Assembly (NCBI RefSeq): GCF_003058265.1
Contig: NZ_QBUK01000001.1
Location: 124,001-188,000 of the forward strand
Source of the DNA: Flagellimonas amoyensis
GTDB taxonomy: Bacteria > Bacteroidota > Bacteroidia > Flavobacteriales > Flavobacteriaceae
Direction: 5' to 3'
Length of the DNA stretch: 64,000 bases
The notes below the pieces were generated by a model that ran no database searches, had not been told where the DNA came from, and was given only the letters and a program-made list of their open reading frames with translations. Position numbers and translations under genes: made by a program. Every line of letters begins with the position of its first letter. Position 1 is the first letter of the stretch. Of this stretch, positions 1 through 9,428 are shown in pieces.

Positions 1-249
1 GCCCGCGATCCTTACACTGAAGATGTCCCCCAGGCCTTGATCAAAGACCAATTCTGCGGATACGCGCGAATCGATACAGCTGAGTATGGTGGCAAAGGGG
101 AACTGTCCATCTTTGGTTTCGTTGACCTGTTGCAACAGGTTTCTATTGGCTTTTAGGTTATTTTGGAAACGCTCATTGCCCTCTTTCAAAAATTGGAGCG
201 CCTTTTCCGGCGTCATGGTGGCCTGTGTTTCTTTGGTGTGTGCTTTCAT
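1..249 (-). CDS. beta-carbonic anhydrase (N-terminal part, cut by window edge)
   Basis: This is the first 83 residues of a beta-class carbonic anhydrase, which interconverts CO2 and bicarbonate in the cytoplasm. The sequence shows the class signature CIDSR, with Cys58 as first zinc ligand and the Asp60/Arg62 dyad, preceded by the usual helical segment (KALQFLKEGNERF). The ATG reads from position 249 downwards, nine bases after the SulP stop, so the two are almost certainly co-transcribed. SulP and carbonic anhydrase are often linked or fused in other bacteria, which suggests bicarbonate handling. The remaining zinc ligands (His, Cys) lie outside the window. Confidence 0.93.
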   Translation of the reverse strand, partial: MKAHTKETQATMTPEKALQFLKEGNERFQNNLKANRNLLQQVNETKDGQFPFATILSCIDSRVSAELVFDQGLGDIFSVRIAG

Positions 250-258
250 AAGATATTG

Positions 259-1842
259 TTATGCCGTTTTATTCGGCCTTAGATTAAAAAACTTGATGTA
301 ACTCTCAGGGTTCTCGACCACGCCTCTTTCAGAAATCAGTTTTATGTTGATGTTCTTGGCCTTGGCCTTGCCCGAGAAATCTTCCAAAATCTCTACGATG
401 TCATTGTCCAGATATCTGGTCTTACGCACATCCAGTTCTAGATAGGAATTTTCAGGAAGGCGATCCAATTCTTTCAGGATGGCCCCTTTGTTGATAAAGG
501 TAACTTCTTCAGCCAAGGTCATTTTGATCATGTTCTGACCATTGCCTTGGTCCTCGATATGAAGGAAATGCGAATTTTGGTAACTTTTGATCAAGATGAC
601 CACAATTCCTACAGCCAGTCCAAGTGCAATGCCGATCAGCAGATCGGTAAAGACAAGTCCCACCACCGTTACAATAAAGGGGACAAATTGCTTCCATCCC
701 AATTGGTACATGGTCTTGAACAAGGTGGGTTTGGCCAACTTATAACCAACGACAAAGAGTACGGCCGCAAGTACCGAAAGGGGAATCATGTTGAGCAGTT
801 TGGGGATCAGCATGACCGAAATGAACAAAAGAAGACCATGGATGATGGCCGACAATTTGGTGCGCCCACCGGATTGGATGTTGGCCGAACTCCGCACGAT
901 CACCTGTGTTATGGGCAATCCGCCGAGCAGACCAGAGATGGAATTTCCAACGCCCTGGGCGAAAAGCTCCCTGTTGGCCGGAGTGGTCCTCTTGTAAGGA
1001 TCAAGCTTGTCCGTGGCCTCAACACATAGCAAGGTTTCCAAACTGGCCACCAATGCAATCGTAAAAGCTGTGATCCAAATTTCTGTATTACCGATAACGG
1101 AAAAATTAGGAAACTGGAACAGGCTTCCAAAATTGGCAAAGCTATCCAGTACAGGGACCTGCACCAAATGTTCACCGGCAATGCCCCAAGTAGCCTTGCC
1201 TTGGGTAAACGTAAAGTAAAGAATCCCCAGGACCACAGCCACCAAAGGGCCTTGGACCAACTGGAATATTTTGGATTTTTTGGTCAGGACCTTGTCCCAT
1301 AGAATAAGAATGGCAAGGGCAATTACGGCAATTAAGGTCGCACCAGGGCTTATATTGTTGAGCGCAACAAGGATTTCACTAAAAGTGTTTTCCCCATCGA
1401 CCTGAAAAAAGGCCTGATCTCCTTCGGGGTCGGCATCGTAGCCAAAAAAGTGGGGGATCTGCTTCAAAATAATGATAATCCCTATCCCGGTAAGCATACC
1501 TTTGATTACGGATGAGGGAAAATAATAGGCAATGATGCCTCCTTTAAGGACGCCGAACAGGATCTGTATGACACCGCCCAGGACAACCGCCACCAAAAAG
1601 TTTTCAAAGCCTCCCAAGGTTCCAATGGCAGTGAGCACAATGGCGGCAAGTCCAGCGGCAGGGCCACTGACCCCCAATTGGGAACCGCTCAGCGCACCTA
1701 CGACAACACCCCCGATGATACCGGCGATAAGTCCGGAGAAAAGAGGGGCCCCGCTGGCCAATGCAATGCCCAAACAAAGGGGCAGTGCCACAAAGAAGAC
1801 CACAACACTGGCTGGCAAGTCATTTTTGAGATACTTGAACAT
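259..1842 (-). CDS. SulP family anion transporter (probable bicarbonate or sulfate permease) with STAS domain
   Basis: This 527-residue inner-membrane protein has the SulP layout: about 12-14 hydrophobic segments up to residue ~420, then a cytoplasmic STAS domain (~430-527). The start lies directly on the first membrane helix, as in short SulP proteins. The Gly-rich, proline-interrupted helices (GSQLGVSGPAAG near residue 55) are typical of the anion site. The next gene is a carbonic anhydrase nine bases away, which favours bicarbonate as substrate, but this is inferred from context only. A second, diverged SulP lies at 28597-30120. Confidence 0.92.
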   Translation of the reverse strand: MFKYLKNDLPASVVVFFVALPLCLGIALASGAPLFSGLIAGIIGGVVVGALSGSQLGVSGPAAGLAAIVLTAIGTLGGFENFLVAVVLGGVIQILFGVLKGGIIAYYFPSSVIKGMLTGIGIIIILKQIPHFFGYDADPEGDQAFFQVDGENTFSEILVALNNISPGATLIAVIALAILILWDKVLTKKSKIFQLVQGPLVAVVLGILYFTFTQGKATWGIAGEHLVQVPVLDSFANFGSLFQFPNFSVIGNTEIWITAFTIALVASLETLLCVEATDKLDPYKRTTPANRELFAQGVGNSISGLLGGLPITQVIVRSSANIQSGGRTKLSAIIHGLLLFISVMLIPKLLNMIPLSVLAAVLFVVGYKLAKPTLFKTMYQLGWKQFVPFIVTVVGLVFTDLLIGIALGLAVGIVVILIKSYQNSHFLHIEDQGNGQNMIKMTLAEEVTFINKGAILKELDRLPENSYLELDVRKTRYLDNDIVEILEDFSGKAKAKNINIKLISERGVVENPESYIKFFNLRPNKTA

Positions 1843-1920
1843 AGTTTAAACAGTTTTGCCTTCAAACTTTTGGTATGTTGAAGACAGTTAGAAATTGATT
1901 TGAATATGATTTGATGTATT

Positions 1921-2232
1921 TCAAACCAACTCCCTGGGAGGGGGGTCAAGAATCTCGATGGTATGTTCCAAGACTTGGAAGACATACCTTAAAGAGGTAA
2001 GATTATGTTCTTGTTTGAAGGATGGGTCAACAGGGAAGAAATTTCGGAACACCAAAAATTTGCTTTCAAAGTTTTTGCTGCTCGTTGTTTCGTTGCTGTT
2101 GTTTTCCTCTTCCGAGGCTCCAAGGATGAGTGCAGTGCTGTATTCCCTCCCCAAGAGGGGGACAAACGGGGATGCCATCAAAATGGTGACGAGCATAACC
2201 GAGACAAAGGGAAAAGCCAACAATTTTAGCAC
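1921..2232 (-). CDS. small exported protein of unknown function
   Basis: I do not recognise a named family. The 103-residue product begins with a hydrophobic stretch (residues ~2-25) that looks like a signal peptide or anchor. A Glu/Asn/Ser-rich linker and a mixed C-terminal part ending in a proline-rich DPPPREL motif follow. It lies about 80 bases upstream of the SulP gene on the same strand and may head that transcript. Codon use looks like the neighbours. Small exported proteins of this kind next to transporters are common in Flavobacteriaceae, but no function should be assumed. Confidence 0.65.
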   Translation of the reverse strand: MLKLLAFPFVSVMLVTILMASPFVPLLGREYSTALILGASEEENNSNETTSSKNFESKFLVFRNFFPVDPSFKQEHNLTSLRYVFQVLEHTIEILDPPPRELV

Positions 2233-2289
2233 TATACTTGATTTTCCCCAAAAATAAGGTGAAGAGGTCGATTTTGTGTTAAAGAATGT

Positions 2290-3054
2290 CTAAAAATCCT
2301 TGATTTGTCTGATGTTTTCGCCCAAAAGCCAACCCGTTTGCCCGTCGGCAATCCTTATTTTCTCCCAACCATCAAGCTCTTCCAATACATTTACCTTAGT
2401 GCCTTCATGTAGGGTGAAGATGGTCTCGCTGCTCCCATTGGGTTCGGAAGACACCCGTACTTCCTTGCTAAAAACAATGGCCGGATTGTTTTTTCGGTAC
2501 TGTTCGTGTTGGAGATAGGACATCAAAATACTGAGCAGCCCAAGTGTCAATGAGAAAATTCCCGTGATGAGGGCAATCCGCTTTTGGTTGGCCGATCGAA
2601 GGAAATAATAGGTCAGATAGGCCAGAACAAAAAATAGCACCAGTGTCACGGCAATGTAGGCCCATTGATCGGAAGTGAACAGATTGATGATGTTGTCATA
2701 GGCTTGGGCAATCTCGGTCTTGGGGACTTCTTCTATGGCATCCAGTCTCATGTTCTGGGCATAGGTCAAATTGTTCTTTATTTCACTGTCATTGGGCGAT
2801 AGCAGTAGTGCCTTTTCATAATAGTAGATGCTGGGACCAATGGCATTGGTCTTGTAATAGCAATTCCCCAAATTGAAATAGATGGCCGCAGAATGTTGGC
2901 CACTCTCCAAAATCTGCTCATAATTTGCTATCGCCTTGGTGTATTCTCCCTTGTTATACAATTCTGTTGCCTCAGAGAACAAGGTCTCATTTTGGGAGAA
3001 TCCAAGGAATATGGATAACAAGCCTATCAAAAAAAAGATCTTTTTCATGCTCAT
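2290..3054 (-). CDS. batE: BatE-like TPR and SH3 domain membrane protein
   Basis: This is the last gene of the Bat operon. The 254-residue product has a signal peptide or first helix (residues 4-20), TPR helices (~25-105, with NLGNCYYK and YYYEKALLLSPND), two membrane helices (~132-152 and 160-180) and a C-terminal bacterial SH3 domain (~193-252, with GWEKIRIADGQTGWL). The start ATG overlaps the batD stop as ATGA, indicating translational coupling. Bat proteins are linked to aerotolerance and envelope stress in Bacteroides; the SH3 domain suggests a periplasmic peptidoglycan or protein contact, which is inference. Confidence 0.9.
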   Translation of the reverse strand: MSMKKIFFLIGLLSIFLGFSQNETLFSEATELYNKGEYTKAIANYEQILESGQHSAAIYFNLGNCYYKTNAIGPSIYYYEKALLLSPNDSEIKNNLTYAQNMRLDAIEEVPKTEIAQAYDNIINLFTSDQWAYIAVTLVLFFVLAYLTYYFLRSANQKRIALITGIFSLTLGLLSILMSYLQHEQYRKNNPAIVFSKEVRVSSEPNGSSETIFTLHEGTKVNVLEELDGWEKIRIADGQTGWLLGENIRQIKDF

Positions 3055-4838
3055 AGCTGTTTGTCCAATTTAGAAATCACTTCACTTGCCTTATCGTAAT
3101 CGTTCTGCATCTGAACATTGGAGAACGGACTGTATCGGGCCATCTCACAGTTTTTCAAAAGCTCGATAAAGGCATTGATGTCCTCCACGGCAACTCCTTT
3201 GTTCGTAAGGATTTCGGTTATTTTTTCCTTGCTGAACTCCGAGGTCTCTATTTTCAGCTTGGCCTTCAAGTAGTTGTGCAACCCTTTTTCCAAGGCCACG
3301 TAGAAAGCTTCTTTGTTGCCCAGTTCCTTTTTGGCCGTGGACAGGTATTTCTTGGCCAACCTATTGGCCTGTTTTATCTTATTGCCGACTACGTCACTGG
3401 CAATCGCCTCTCTTTTTTTGAAGAAGAAGATGGCCATGGGAATGAGCAAAAGAGGAATGAAAAGCAGTAGAAAGAAAGTTCGCGAGCCCAAAAAATAACT
3501 GACTTTCTTGGGCCCTAGATTAGCGTCCAGTTTTATAAAATGGAACTGTTTGCCCGTGGCCACCACGGCTTGTTTGTTGACGGAAGGCCCTGAAACGGCA
3601 TTGCCCGATGAAGCCATGGGACCTTCCAACACCTCAATGTTGATCTCTTCCGAATTCAGCGTCACATATTCTTCGGTTTCGGGGTTGAAATAACTGAAAG
3701 AGATACTTGGAATTGGGTACTTGCCCCTAAATGAAGGGACTATGGTGTAGTTGTTGGACACTTTGCCCTCCATTCCCGAACTATAGGTCTGGATGTTCTC
3801 TTCATGTTCCGGGTCATAGACTTCCAAGGAACTGGGCAGTTCCGGCTCGGGCAATTGGAACAACTTGAGATTGCCCTTCCCAGAAACCTCCACGATTGCC
3901 TGAAGCGATTCGGAAGCATTCAATTCCTTTTTGCTGGTGGTCACCGCAAAATCGAAATCGCCCACGGCACCACCAAAGTCTGCTGGTTTTCCTGCTTCTG
4001 GGAGGGGCTTTACATTCAAGGTCCTTTTCCCGGCCGAAACCGTTTTGGTGGTCTGGGTATATATCCTGCCTCCAAAGAAATCACGTTTGTTGGTGGGCAC
4101 ATCCACAAAAATTTCCAAGGACAGGGGCTCTATTTCCAATTCTCCCGATCTTTGTGGGTAGAGCACTACTCTTTTCAGTACAACAAACCTATAAGGTTTG
4201 CCCTCATAGGTGCCGTTTTGGGCCGTGTGCTTGGTAACGGGAATGTCCTGGCTCCAGAAATTGTTGTATGTGGGGTTGTCCAACGGGCGATAGTTGGTCA
4301 CACTGATATTTGGGCTAACATATAGTTTGTAGACCACGGTTACGGCCTCGTTCAAGTATGGGTTGCCCTTGGAGACTTCCGCTACCAGGTGAAGACTTTC
4401 GTCTGCGACGTCGTCCACGGTCTTTTGGTCATTGGGCTTGTCCACAGCGGCGGTCACCTCAACTTCCTTGGGCAAGGTTTTGTAGGTTTGCCCACCAATC
4501 TCTATGGTTGCCTGTCCAATGGTAAAGTCGCCCCGCCCTGTGGGCATCAATATATAGGTATAGGTTTTGGAAAAGCTCCGTTTTCCGTTTATCCAGGAAG
4601 AACTGATGGACTGTGAGGGCCCCATGACCACATTGAAACCTTCAAAGGGAGGAGGTGTAAAATTGTCGCCATCCTTGTTCATGGTAAAATCTACCCTGAG
4701 CCGTTCGTTGATCCCCAGTTTTTCCTTGCTGAGTGCCATATCGAAAGTGACCCCTTCCTCTTCTTGGGCATGGACAAAGTGGCCCCAAAAAAGGACTGTG
4801 ATCCATAAAAACACAATATTGCCCCTCAACGCCTTCAT
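3051..4838 (-). CDS. batD: BatD protein (oxygen tolerance, envelope-anchored)
   Basis: This is a BatD family protein of about 595 residues. It has an N-terminal signal peptide, several beta-sandwich repeats that occupy most of the periplasmic part, and one strong membrane helix with a basic stop-transfer (FFFKKRE) at about residue 455-480. A cytoplasmic helical tail follows. I chose the ATG at 4838, which overlaps the batC stop as TGATG; the in-frame TTG six bases earlier is less likely. BatD normally works with the VWA proteins BatA and BatB encoded upstream. Confidence 0.93.
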   Translation of the reverse strand: MKALRGNIVFLWITVLFWGHFVHAQEEEGVTFDMALSKEKLGINERLRVDFTMNKDGDNFTPPPFEGFNVVMGPSQSISSSWINGKRSFSKTYTYILMPTGRGDFTIGQATIEIGGQTYKTLPKEVEVTAAVDKPNDQKTVDDVADESLHLVAEVSKGNPYLNEAVTVVYKLYVSPNISVTNYRPLDNPTYNNFWSQDIPVTKHTAQNGTYEGKPYRFVVLKRVVLYPQRSGELEIEPLSLEIFVDVPTNKRDFFGGRIYTQTTKTVSAGKRTLNVKPLPEAGKPADFGGAVGDFDFAVTTSKKELNASESLQAIVEVSGKGNLKLFQLPEPELPSSLEVYDPEHEENIQTYSSGMEGKVSNNYTIVPSFRGKYPIPSISFSYFNPETEEYVTLNSEEINIEVLEGPMASSGNAVSGPSVNKQAVVATGKQFHFIKLDANLGPKKVSYFLGSRTFFLLLFIPLLLIPMAIFFFKKREAIASDVVGNKIKQANRLAKKYLSTAKKELGNKEAFYVALEKGLHNYLKAKLKIETSEFSKEKITEILTNKGVAVEDINAFIELLKNCEMARYSPFSNVQMQNDYDKASEVISKLDKQL

Positions 4839-5725
4839 CACCAATCCTTTTCGTTCCTGATTTTTTTACCTCGGACCTTTCTGGCCTCCATTTTTTCCTG
4901 TACTTTTTTCTCTTCGTTTTCCATAGCCTCCAAGAGGTTCTGGATCTGTTGTTCGGAGAGTTGGTTGGGTCGGGGCTGTTGCTTTTGGTCATTGGGCTGG
5001 TCTCCCTCGTTGGGCTTTTTGTCCTGCTCCTTTTTCTTGTCCCCGTCCCCTTCTTGGTTCTCCTCGGGTTTGTTCTCTCCCTTATCCCCTTCGTCGCCTT
5101 TGTCCTTGTTCTCGTCCTGTTTTCCTTCGTCGTTTTTCTCGTTGTCGCCCCCTTCGTTGTTCTGGTCCTTGTTCTGATCCTGTTCTTGATCTTTCTGGTC
5201 CTGTTTGTCCTCGTTGTCCTTGTTCTGGTCGTTCTTCTGCTCGTCCTGTTGTTTTTCAAGCATTTTTTTTGCCAAGGCAAGGTTATAACGGGTCTCGTCG
5301 TCATCCGGATTGCTACGAAGGGCCTGTTTGTAGGCCTCAACGGCCTTTTCATATTCCTTGTTCTTCATGAACACATTGCCCATATTATGGTAGGCTTTGT
5401 GTTTTTCGGGTTTTTCGGTTGCCGCTTCACCTGCCTGCTTGAAACGGCCAAAGGCTTCCCCGTAACTTTCACGATTATAGTAGGCATTGCCCAGATTAAA
5501 GGGTGCCGCTACGTTCTGTTTGCTTTTGGATATGGCCTTTCTGTACTTGGCCTCCGAGTTGACAAAATCGTTGGCAGTAAGTTCGTTGTTGGCCTCCCAC
5601 GTAATGTTGGTGGATGACCGGAGTGCTTTTTCAGCTTCCTTGTGCTCTTTTTCCGTTGTCTCGTCCTGAGCCTTTGCAAAACCAAAACAAAGCAGCAGGG
5701 CAAACAGCAATCTTATCTTATTCAT
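4838..5725 (-). CDS. batC: BatC TPR protein with a highly charged low-complexity tail
   Basis: The product is about 295 residues. A signal peptide (LLFALLLCFGFAKAQ) is followed by three or so TPR units (~45-145, with NLGNAYYNRESYGEAFGRFKQ, MGNVFMKNKEYEKAVEAYKQAL). Next comes a ~95-residue run made almost only of D, E, K, Q, N and G, and then a basic helical C-terminus. Three in-frame ATGs exist (5737, 5731, 5725); I prefer 5725, whose ATG overlaps the batB stop (ATGAATAA). The charged run is periplasmic and probably disordered. TPR proteins of this locus are thought to assist Bat complex assembly. Confidence 0.9.
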   Translation of the reverse strand: MNKIRLLFALLLCFGFAKAQDETTEKEHKEAEKALRSSTNITWEANNELTANDFVNSEAKYRKAISKSKQNVAAPFNLGNAYYNRESYGEAFGRFKQAGEAATEKPEKHKAYHNMGNVFMKNKEYEKAVEAYKQALRSNPDDDETRYNLALAKKMLEKQQDEQKNDQNKDNEDKQDQKDQEQDQNKDQNNEGGDNEKNDEGKQDENKDKGDEGDKGENKPEENQEGDGDKKKEQDKKPNEGDQPNDQKQQPRPNQLSEQQIQNLLEAMENEEKKVQEKMEARKVRGKKIRNEKDW

Positions 5726-6764
5726 CGTCATGTTCATTAAAAAGATTCAGTTTTTTCAGCCATTGTGTTTTTCTGTCCAAAACGAAGATGTCCAAAAATA
5801 AAAATAAAAAGCCAGCAGCAAGAAACCATTGGAACTGGTCCTTGTATTCCGCAAATTGCTTGGCTTCAAACTCGGTCTTATCCATCCGGTCCAACTGTCC
5901 CTTGATGTATTCCACAGCTTTTTCGGTACTGGAGCCGTCAATATACTCCCCATTGCCCCTTTCGGCAATTTCGGTGAGTATGGGTTCGTTCAGTTTGGTG
6001 ATGACCACCTCCCCTTCGTTGTCCTTTTTCAGGCTTTCCACAATCCCGTTCCTTTTGATGGGAATCGGGGCTCCTTTTTCCTTCCCTACACCAATGGTAA
6101 AGATGCGTATGCCATTTTGTGTGGCCTTCTCCACTGCTGCTGCCGTGGAACTTTCGGAATGGTCTTCCCCGTCGGAAACGATAAAAAGGATCCTGTTGGT
6201 CTGTTGGGTATCATCATAATAGGTGCTGGCCAGATCTATGGCGGCGTCTATGGCGGTTCCTTGGGAAGAGAGCATATCGGTGTTCATGCTCTGTAGGAAC
6301 ATTTTTGCCGCACCGTAGTCCGTGGTGATCGGAAGTTGTGGATAGGCCTGGCCTGCATAGGCGATGATGCCGATACGGTCACTGGCCAATTGGTTGATGA
6401 TTTCCGATACGATACGTTTGCCTTTTTCCAACCGGTTGGGGGCAATATCTTCGGCCAACATACTTTTGGAAACGTCTAGGGCAAATACAATGTCCACACC
6501 TTCCCGTTTCACCGTCTCCAGTTTGGTGCCGATCTTGGGATTGACGAGTCCGAGCACGAGGAACGAAAGTCCGAGCAAAAGAAAGATGAGCTTTAGGGTA
6601 GATTTAAAACTGGACCTGTCCGGTGCCAAGCGTTTCAACAGTTTGGAGTCTGCAAACCTTCGTTGTGTCTTTTTCTTCCAGATTTGGAGCATTAGGAAAG
6701 CCAGGACCATTATGGGAACAATGGCCAACAGATAGAAATATATTTTCTGGTCAAACTGAATCAT
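5718..6764 (-). CDS. batB: BatB, membrane-anchored VWA domain protein
   Basis: The 348-residue protein has two N-terminal membrane helices (~8-28 and 58-75) and a von Willebrand A domain (~90-300). The metal-site motif DVSKS is at residues 97-101, and ISDGEDHS supplies a later MIDAS loop. A last membrane helix lies near the C-terminus (~318-338). This order of helices around a VWA domain is the BatA/BatB pattern. It follows batA with a gap of only three bases and overlaps batC. A divalent cation site appears intact. Confidence 0.95.
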   Translation of the reverse strand: MIQFDQKIYFYLLAIVPIMVLAFLMLQIWKKKTQRRFADSKLLKRLAPDRSSFKSTLKLIFLLLGLSFLVLGLVNPKIGTKLETVKREGVDIVFALDVSKSMLAEDIAPNRLEKGKRIVSEIINQLASDRIGIIAYAGQAYPQLPITTDYGAAKMFLQSMNTDMLSSQGTAIDAAIDLASTYYDDTQQTNRILFIVSDGEDHSESSTAAAVEKATQNGIRIFTIGVGKEKGAPIPIKRNGIVESLKKDNEGEVVITKLNEPILTEIAERGNGEYIDGSSTEKAVEYIKGQLDRMDKTEFEAKQFAEYKDQFQWFLAAGFLFLFLDIFVLDRKTQWLKKLNLFNEHDDE

Positions 6765-6767
6765 TTC

Positions 6768-7766
6768 CTAAATAAAACTTTTAAACACGGAATTGCGCAA
6801 TACCCACTCCAACAACAGCAAAGCCCCTGCCAAAAATATCAATGGGCGGAACTTCTCTTCATACTTGTAATATTTGAATTCCTCGATCTCCGTTTTTTCC
6901 AATTTATTGATCTCATCATAGATTTCCTCCAAGGATTCATTGTTCGTGGCCCGAAAGTATTTTCCGCCAGTGACCTCTGCAATTTCCTTTAGAAGGTTTT
7001 CATCTATTTCCACTTGTCTCATACCATATCTGAAGGAACCATCCCTATTGTATGTAATGGGCGTGAGGGCATTTCCATTGGTGCCCAGTCCGATGGTGTA
7101 GGTCTTTATGCCAAATTCCACGGCGAGGTCGGCTGCCGTTTTGGGTTCAATGAACCCGGAGTTGTTCACGCCGTCCGTCAATAAAATGATGATTTTACTG
7201 ATGGCCTTGCTTTCCTTCAGGCGGTTGACCGCTGTGGCAAGCCCCATCCCGATGGCGGTCCCATCTTCGAGTTCACCATAGGTGATTTCGTTGAGCGCGT
7301 TCAACACGATGGCCTTATCGCTGGTGATCGGGGTCTTGGTATAGCTTTCCCCGGCATAACCCACAATACCGATACGGTCGTTGGGGCGCTGTTCTATAAA
7401 ATCCGCCGCCACTTCTTTTAGGGCGATAAGGCGGTTGGGTTTCAGGTCACGCGCCAACATACTTGACGATACGTCGATGGCCATGACAATGTCAATGCCC
7501 TTTGTGGTCTTGGTCCTGGTGGAAATGTCCTCGGTCTGCGGACGTGCCAATGCAGTGATGATGGCCGCCAAGGTCAAGATACGCAACGTAAAGAGCAAGG
7601 GCTTTGCCTTTGAGGCCCAACTACTAATGGTGAACCCCTTGATGCTTGAAATGCGAAGGGATGCGGTTTCCTTTTTCCGTTTGAAAAAATACCATAGCAA
7701 AGCCAATGGCAGCAAAAGGAGCAGCCAGAAAAATTCAGGATTTGCAAATTCTATATTCTCAAACAT
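6768..7766 (-). CDS. batA: BatA, membrane-anchored VWA domain protein
   Basis: The 332-residue product has two N-terminal membrane segments (~13-29 and 56-74), a VWA domain with an intact MIDAS motif DVSSS at residues 98-102 and a second loop LLTDGVNN, and a C-terminal membrane helix (~308-325). It is a paralogue of the following BatB. It starts one base after the stop of the 7767-9428 gene. BatA/BatB are believed to form a membrane complex with MoxR-type AAA proteins acting on them from the cytoplasm. Confidence 0.95.
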   Translation of the reverse strand: MFENIEFANPEFFWLLLLLPLALLWYFFKRKKETASLRISSIKGFTISSWASKAKPLLFTLRILTLAAIITALARPQTEDISTRTKTTKGIDIVMAIDVSSSMLARDLKPNRLIALKEVAADFIEQRPNDRIGIVGYAGESYTKTPITSDKAIVLNALNEITYGELEDGTAIGMGLATAVNRLKESKAISKIIILLTDGVNNSGFIEPKTAADLAVEFGIKTYTIGLGTNGNALTPITYNRDGSFRYGMRQVEIDENLLKEIAEVTGGKYFRATNNESLEEIYDEINKLEKTEIEEFKYYKYEEKFRPLIFLAGALLLLEWVLRNSVFKSFI

Positions 7767-9428
7767 TTATGCCTGTGTTTTTACGTCCAAACTGTTCAAT
7801 ATACGTTCCACGATCTGTTCTGCATATTGATCCCCATCTTCCCAAGTAATCACGACCTGTTGCATGAAACCTTTTCCTCCAAAGGATAGGATATTGTACT
7901 TGGCCCTTTTGGAATCCCCACTGGTCGGATTTTCAAAAGTTCCCGTTCCGAAAGTCTTGATGCCCTTTACGCCCGAGGTGGTCGCAAACTCTTCCTGCTT
8001 GGTAATGATGTTCTTCAATCCCAATTTTTCAAAACCGGCCAAAATGGAACCTACCGCAGTCTCAAAATCGGGGTCGGACTGCTCTTTATAGGTCACGGAA
8101 CTGGCACTTACCGAAAAAATGCCCACATAACTGCCGTAGGAAAAGGCCTGAAGCTCTTTGATGAGTTCTTGGGTCTCCTTGGGCAGTTCCACCTCCTGTC
8201 GGACCAAGACATCTGGGGTTTCCAGTTGAATTGGAGGAAAACCGTAGGTGCTGGACACCCATTCGTTTTCCAAAAGTTCTTTGGTGGGATAGCCAAAAAC
8301 GGTATCCTTCACTTGTTTGAAACCAAAATAGACCACGGAGAAAACACCTCCGAGAAACAATATCCCGGCGAAGATGGCGGCGGCCCAATAGATGCGTTTC
8401 CGTTGTTTTTTCTTGGCAAGTTCTTCCAGATATTCCTCGTTCAGCAAAAGCTCCTCCTCGGTTGGCTCTGGCATGGCCTCGTGGGTCTTTACCACGATCT
8501 GCTCCACCAGTTTTCTATCTTGTTCCGCAACGGAGGTTGCCGGTTTTGATTTGGCAAACTTCACCAAATCGGCCGTTTCGAGAATCTGTTGGAACTGTTT
8601 GATGGTGTCATCTTCCAGTTTCAGTTCACCGGCGTCTTTCAACAGTTCCAGTTTGGCGATCAACTGCCCTGTGGTACTTTCCATGGCGGTCACATGCACC
8701 TCATCTTCCAGGTACGAACGCACAATATCGGTAAGCTCGGAGTAATATTCCTTGTATTGGTCTTGGATGAGGTATTTGGAGTTTTCCAGATTTTTCAGCT
8801 CCAATAACGCACGGTCATATGGGGGCAGCAAGGCCACTTTTTCTTCCTCGGTCAAGGGTTTCTTCCTAAGGAAGAACCAATAGACCAGTCCGCCAACTAC
8901 AACAAGGCCCAATAGCACCCAGAGCACTATTTTTAGGAGTTTGGCACGACTGCGTTCCACTTGGATGAGCGGCTTGATGTCGTACATCTTTTGCTTGGTG
9001 GTGTCCACGGCAACATCGGCCACTTTGATGCGGAAGGAATCTGTGAAAAATTGTTTCTCGTTCACCGTGACAATCTGTGGGGGCACGGTGTAGGCGCCGC
9101 TGTCAAATTGGGTCAGTGCATAGATTCGTTGCAAGGTGACCCTATTGTTGTTCTTGATGGTATCGCCTATAATGGCTTCCACGGTTTCCAAGGGGGAGAA
9201 AGATTGTCCTTCGGGGAAATGGACCATATCGATGGAATCCGTTTCAACGGTGATGGTGTAATGGATCTGTTCCCCAATTTTGATGGAAAGCGTGTCCACC
9301 TCCGTGGAAATCTTGGGTTCCGTTTGGGAAAAGCCCATGTTGGGCAAAAGAAAAAGGCACAGCAGCACCATCAACACAAATGGTGTTGGGACATTTTGAA
9401 TTTTCAATTTTGAATTTTCAACGTGCAT
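7767..9428 (-). CDS. BatD-like two-helix membrane protein of the Bat/MoxR operon
   Basis: The 553-residue protein has a signal peptide (~15-34), a periplasmic beta domain (~38-150) resembling BatD repeats, a membrane helix (~165-187) with a basic end (FLRKK), a cytoplasmic helical domain (~190-340), a second helix (~345-370) and a C-terminal periplasmic domain. Such proteins sit between DUF58 and batA in many Flavobacteriia and are usually annotated as BatD or hypothetical. Its ATG overlaps the DUF58 stop as TAATG, so it is translationally coupled. Function is inferred only from context. Confidence 0.85.
   Translation of the reverse strand: MHVENSKLKIQNVPTPFVLMVLLCLFLLPNMGFSQTEPKISTEVDTLSIKIGEQIHYTITVETDSIDMVHFPEGQSFSPLETVEAIIGDTIKNNNRVTLQRIYALTQFDSGAYTVPPQIVTVNEKQFFTDSFRIKVADVAVDTTKQKMYDIKPLIQVERSRAKLLKIVLWVLLGLVVVGGLVYWFFLRKKPLTEEEKVALLPPYDRALLELKNLENSKYLIQDQYKEYYSELTDIVRSYLEDEVHVTAMESTTGQLIAKLELLKDAGELKLEDDTIKQFQQILETADLVKFAKSKPATSVAEQDRKLVEQIVVKTHEAMPEPTEEELLLNEEYLEELAKKKQRKRIYWAAAIFAGILFLGGVFSVVYFGFKQVKDTVFGYPTKELLENEWVSSTYGFPPIQLETPDVLVRQEVELPKETQELIKELQAFSYGSYVGIFSVSASSVTYKEQSDPDFETAVGSILAGFEKLGLKNIITKQEEFATTSGVKGIKTFGTGTFENPTSGDSKRAKYNILSFGGKGFMQQVVITWEDGDQYAEQIVERILNSLDVKTQA

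Noticed and set aside
4949..5617. 222-residue + strand frame, very hydrophobic, opposite batC
   Set aside because: It is the mirror of the A/G-rich coding strand for the charged BatC segment; the composition is an artefact and batC fits the operon.
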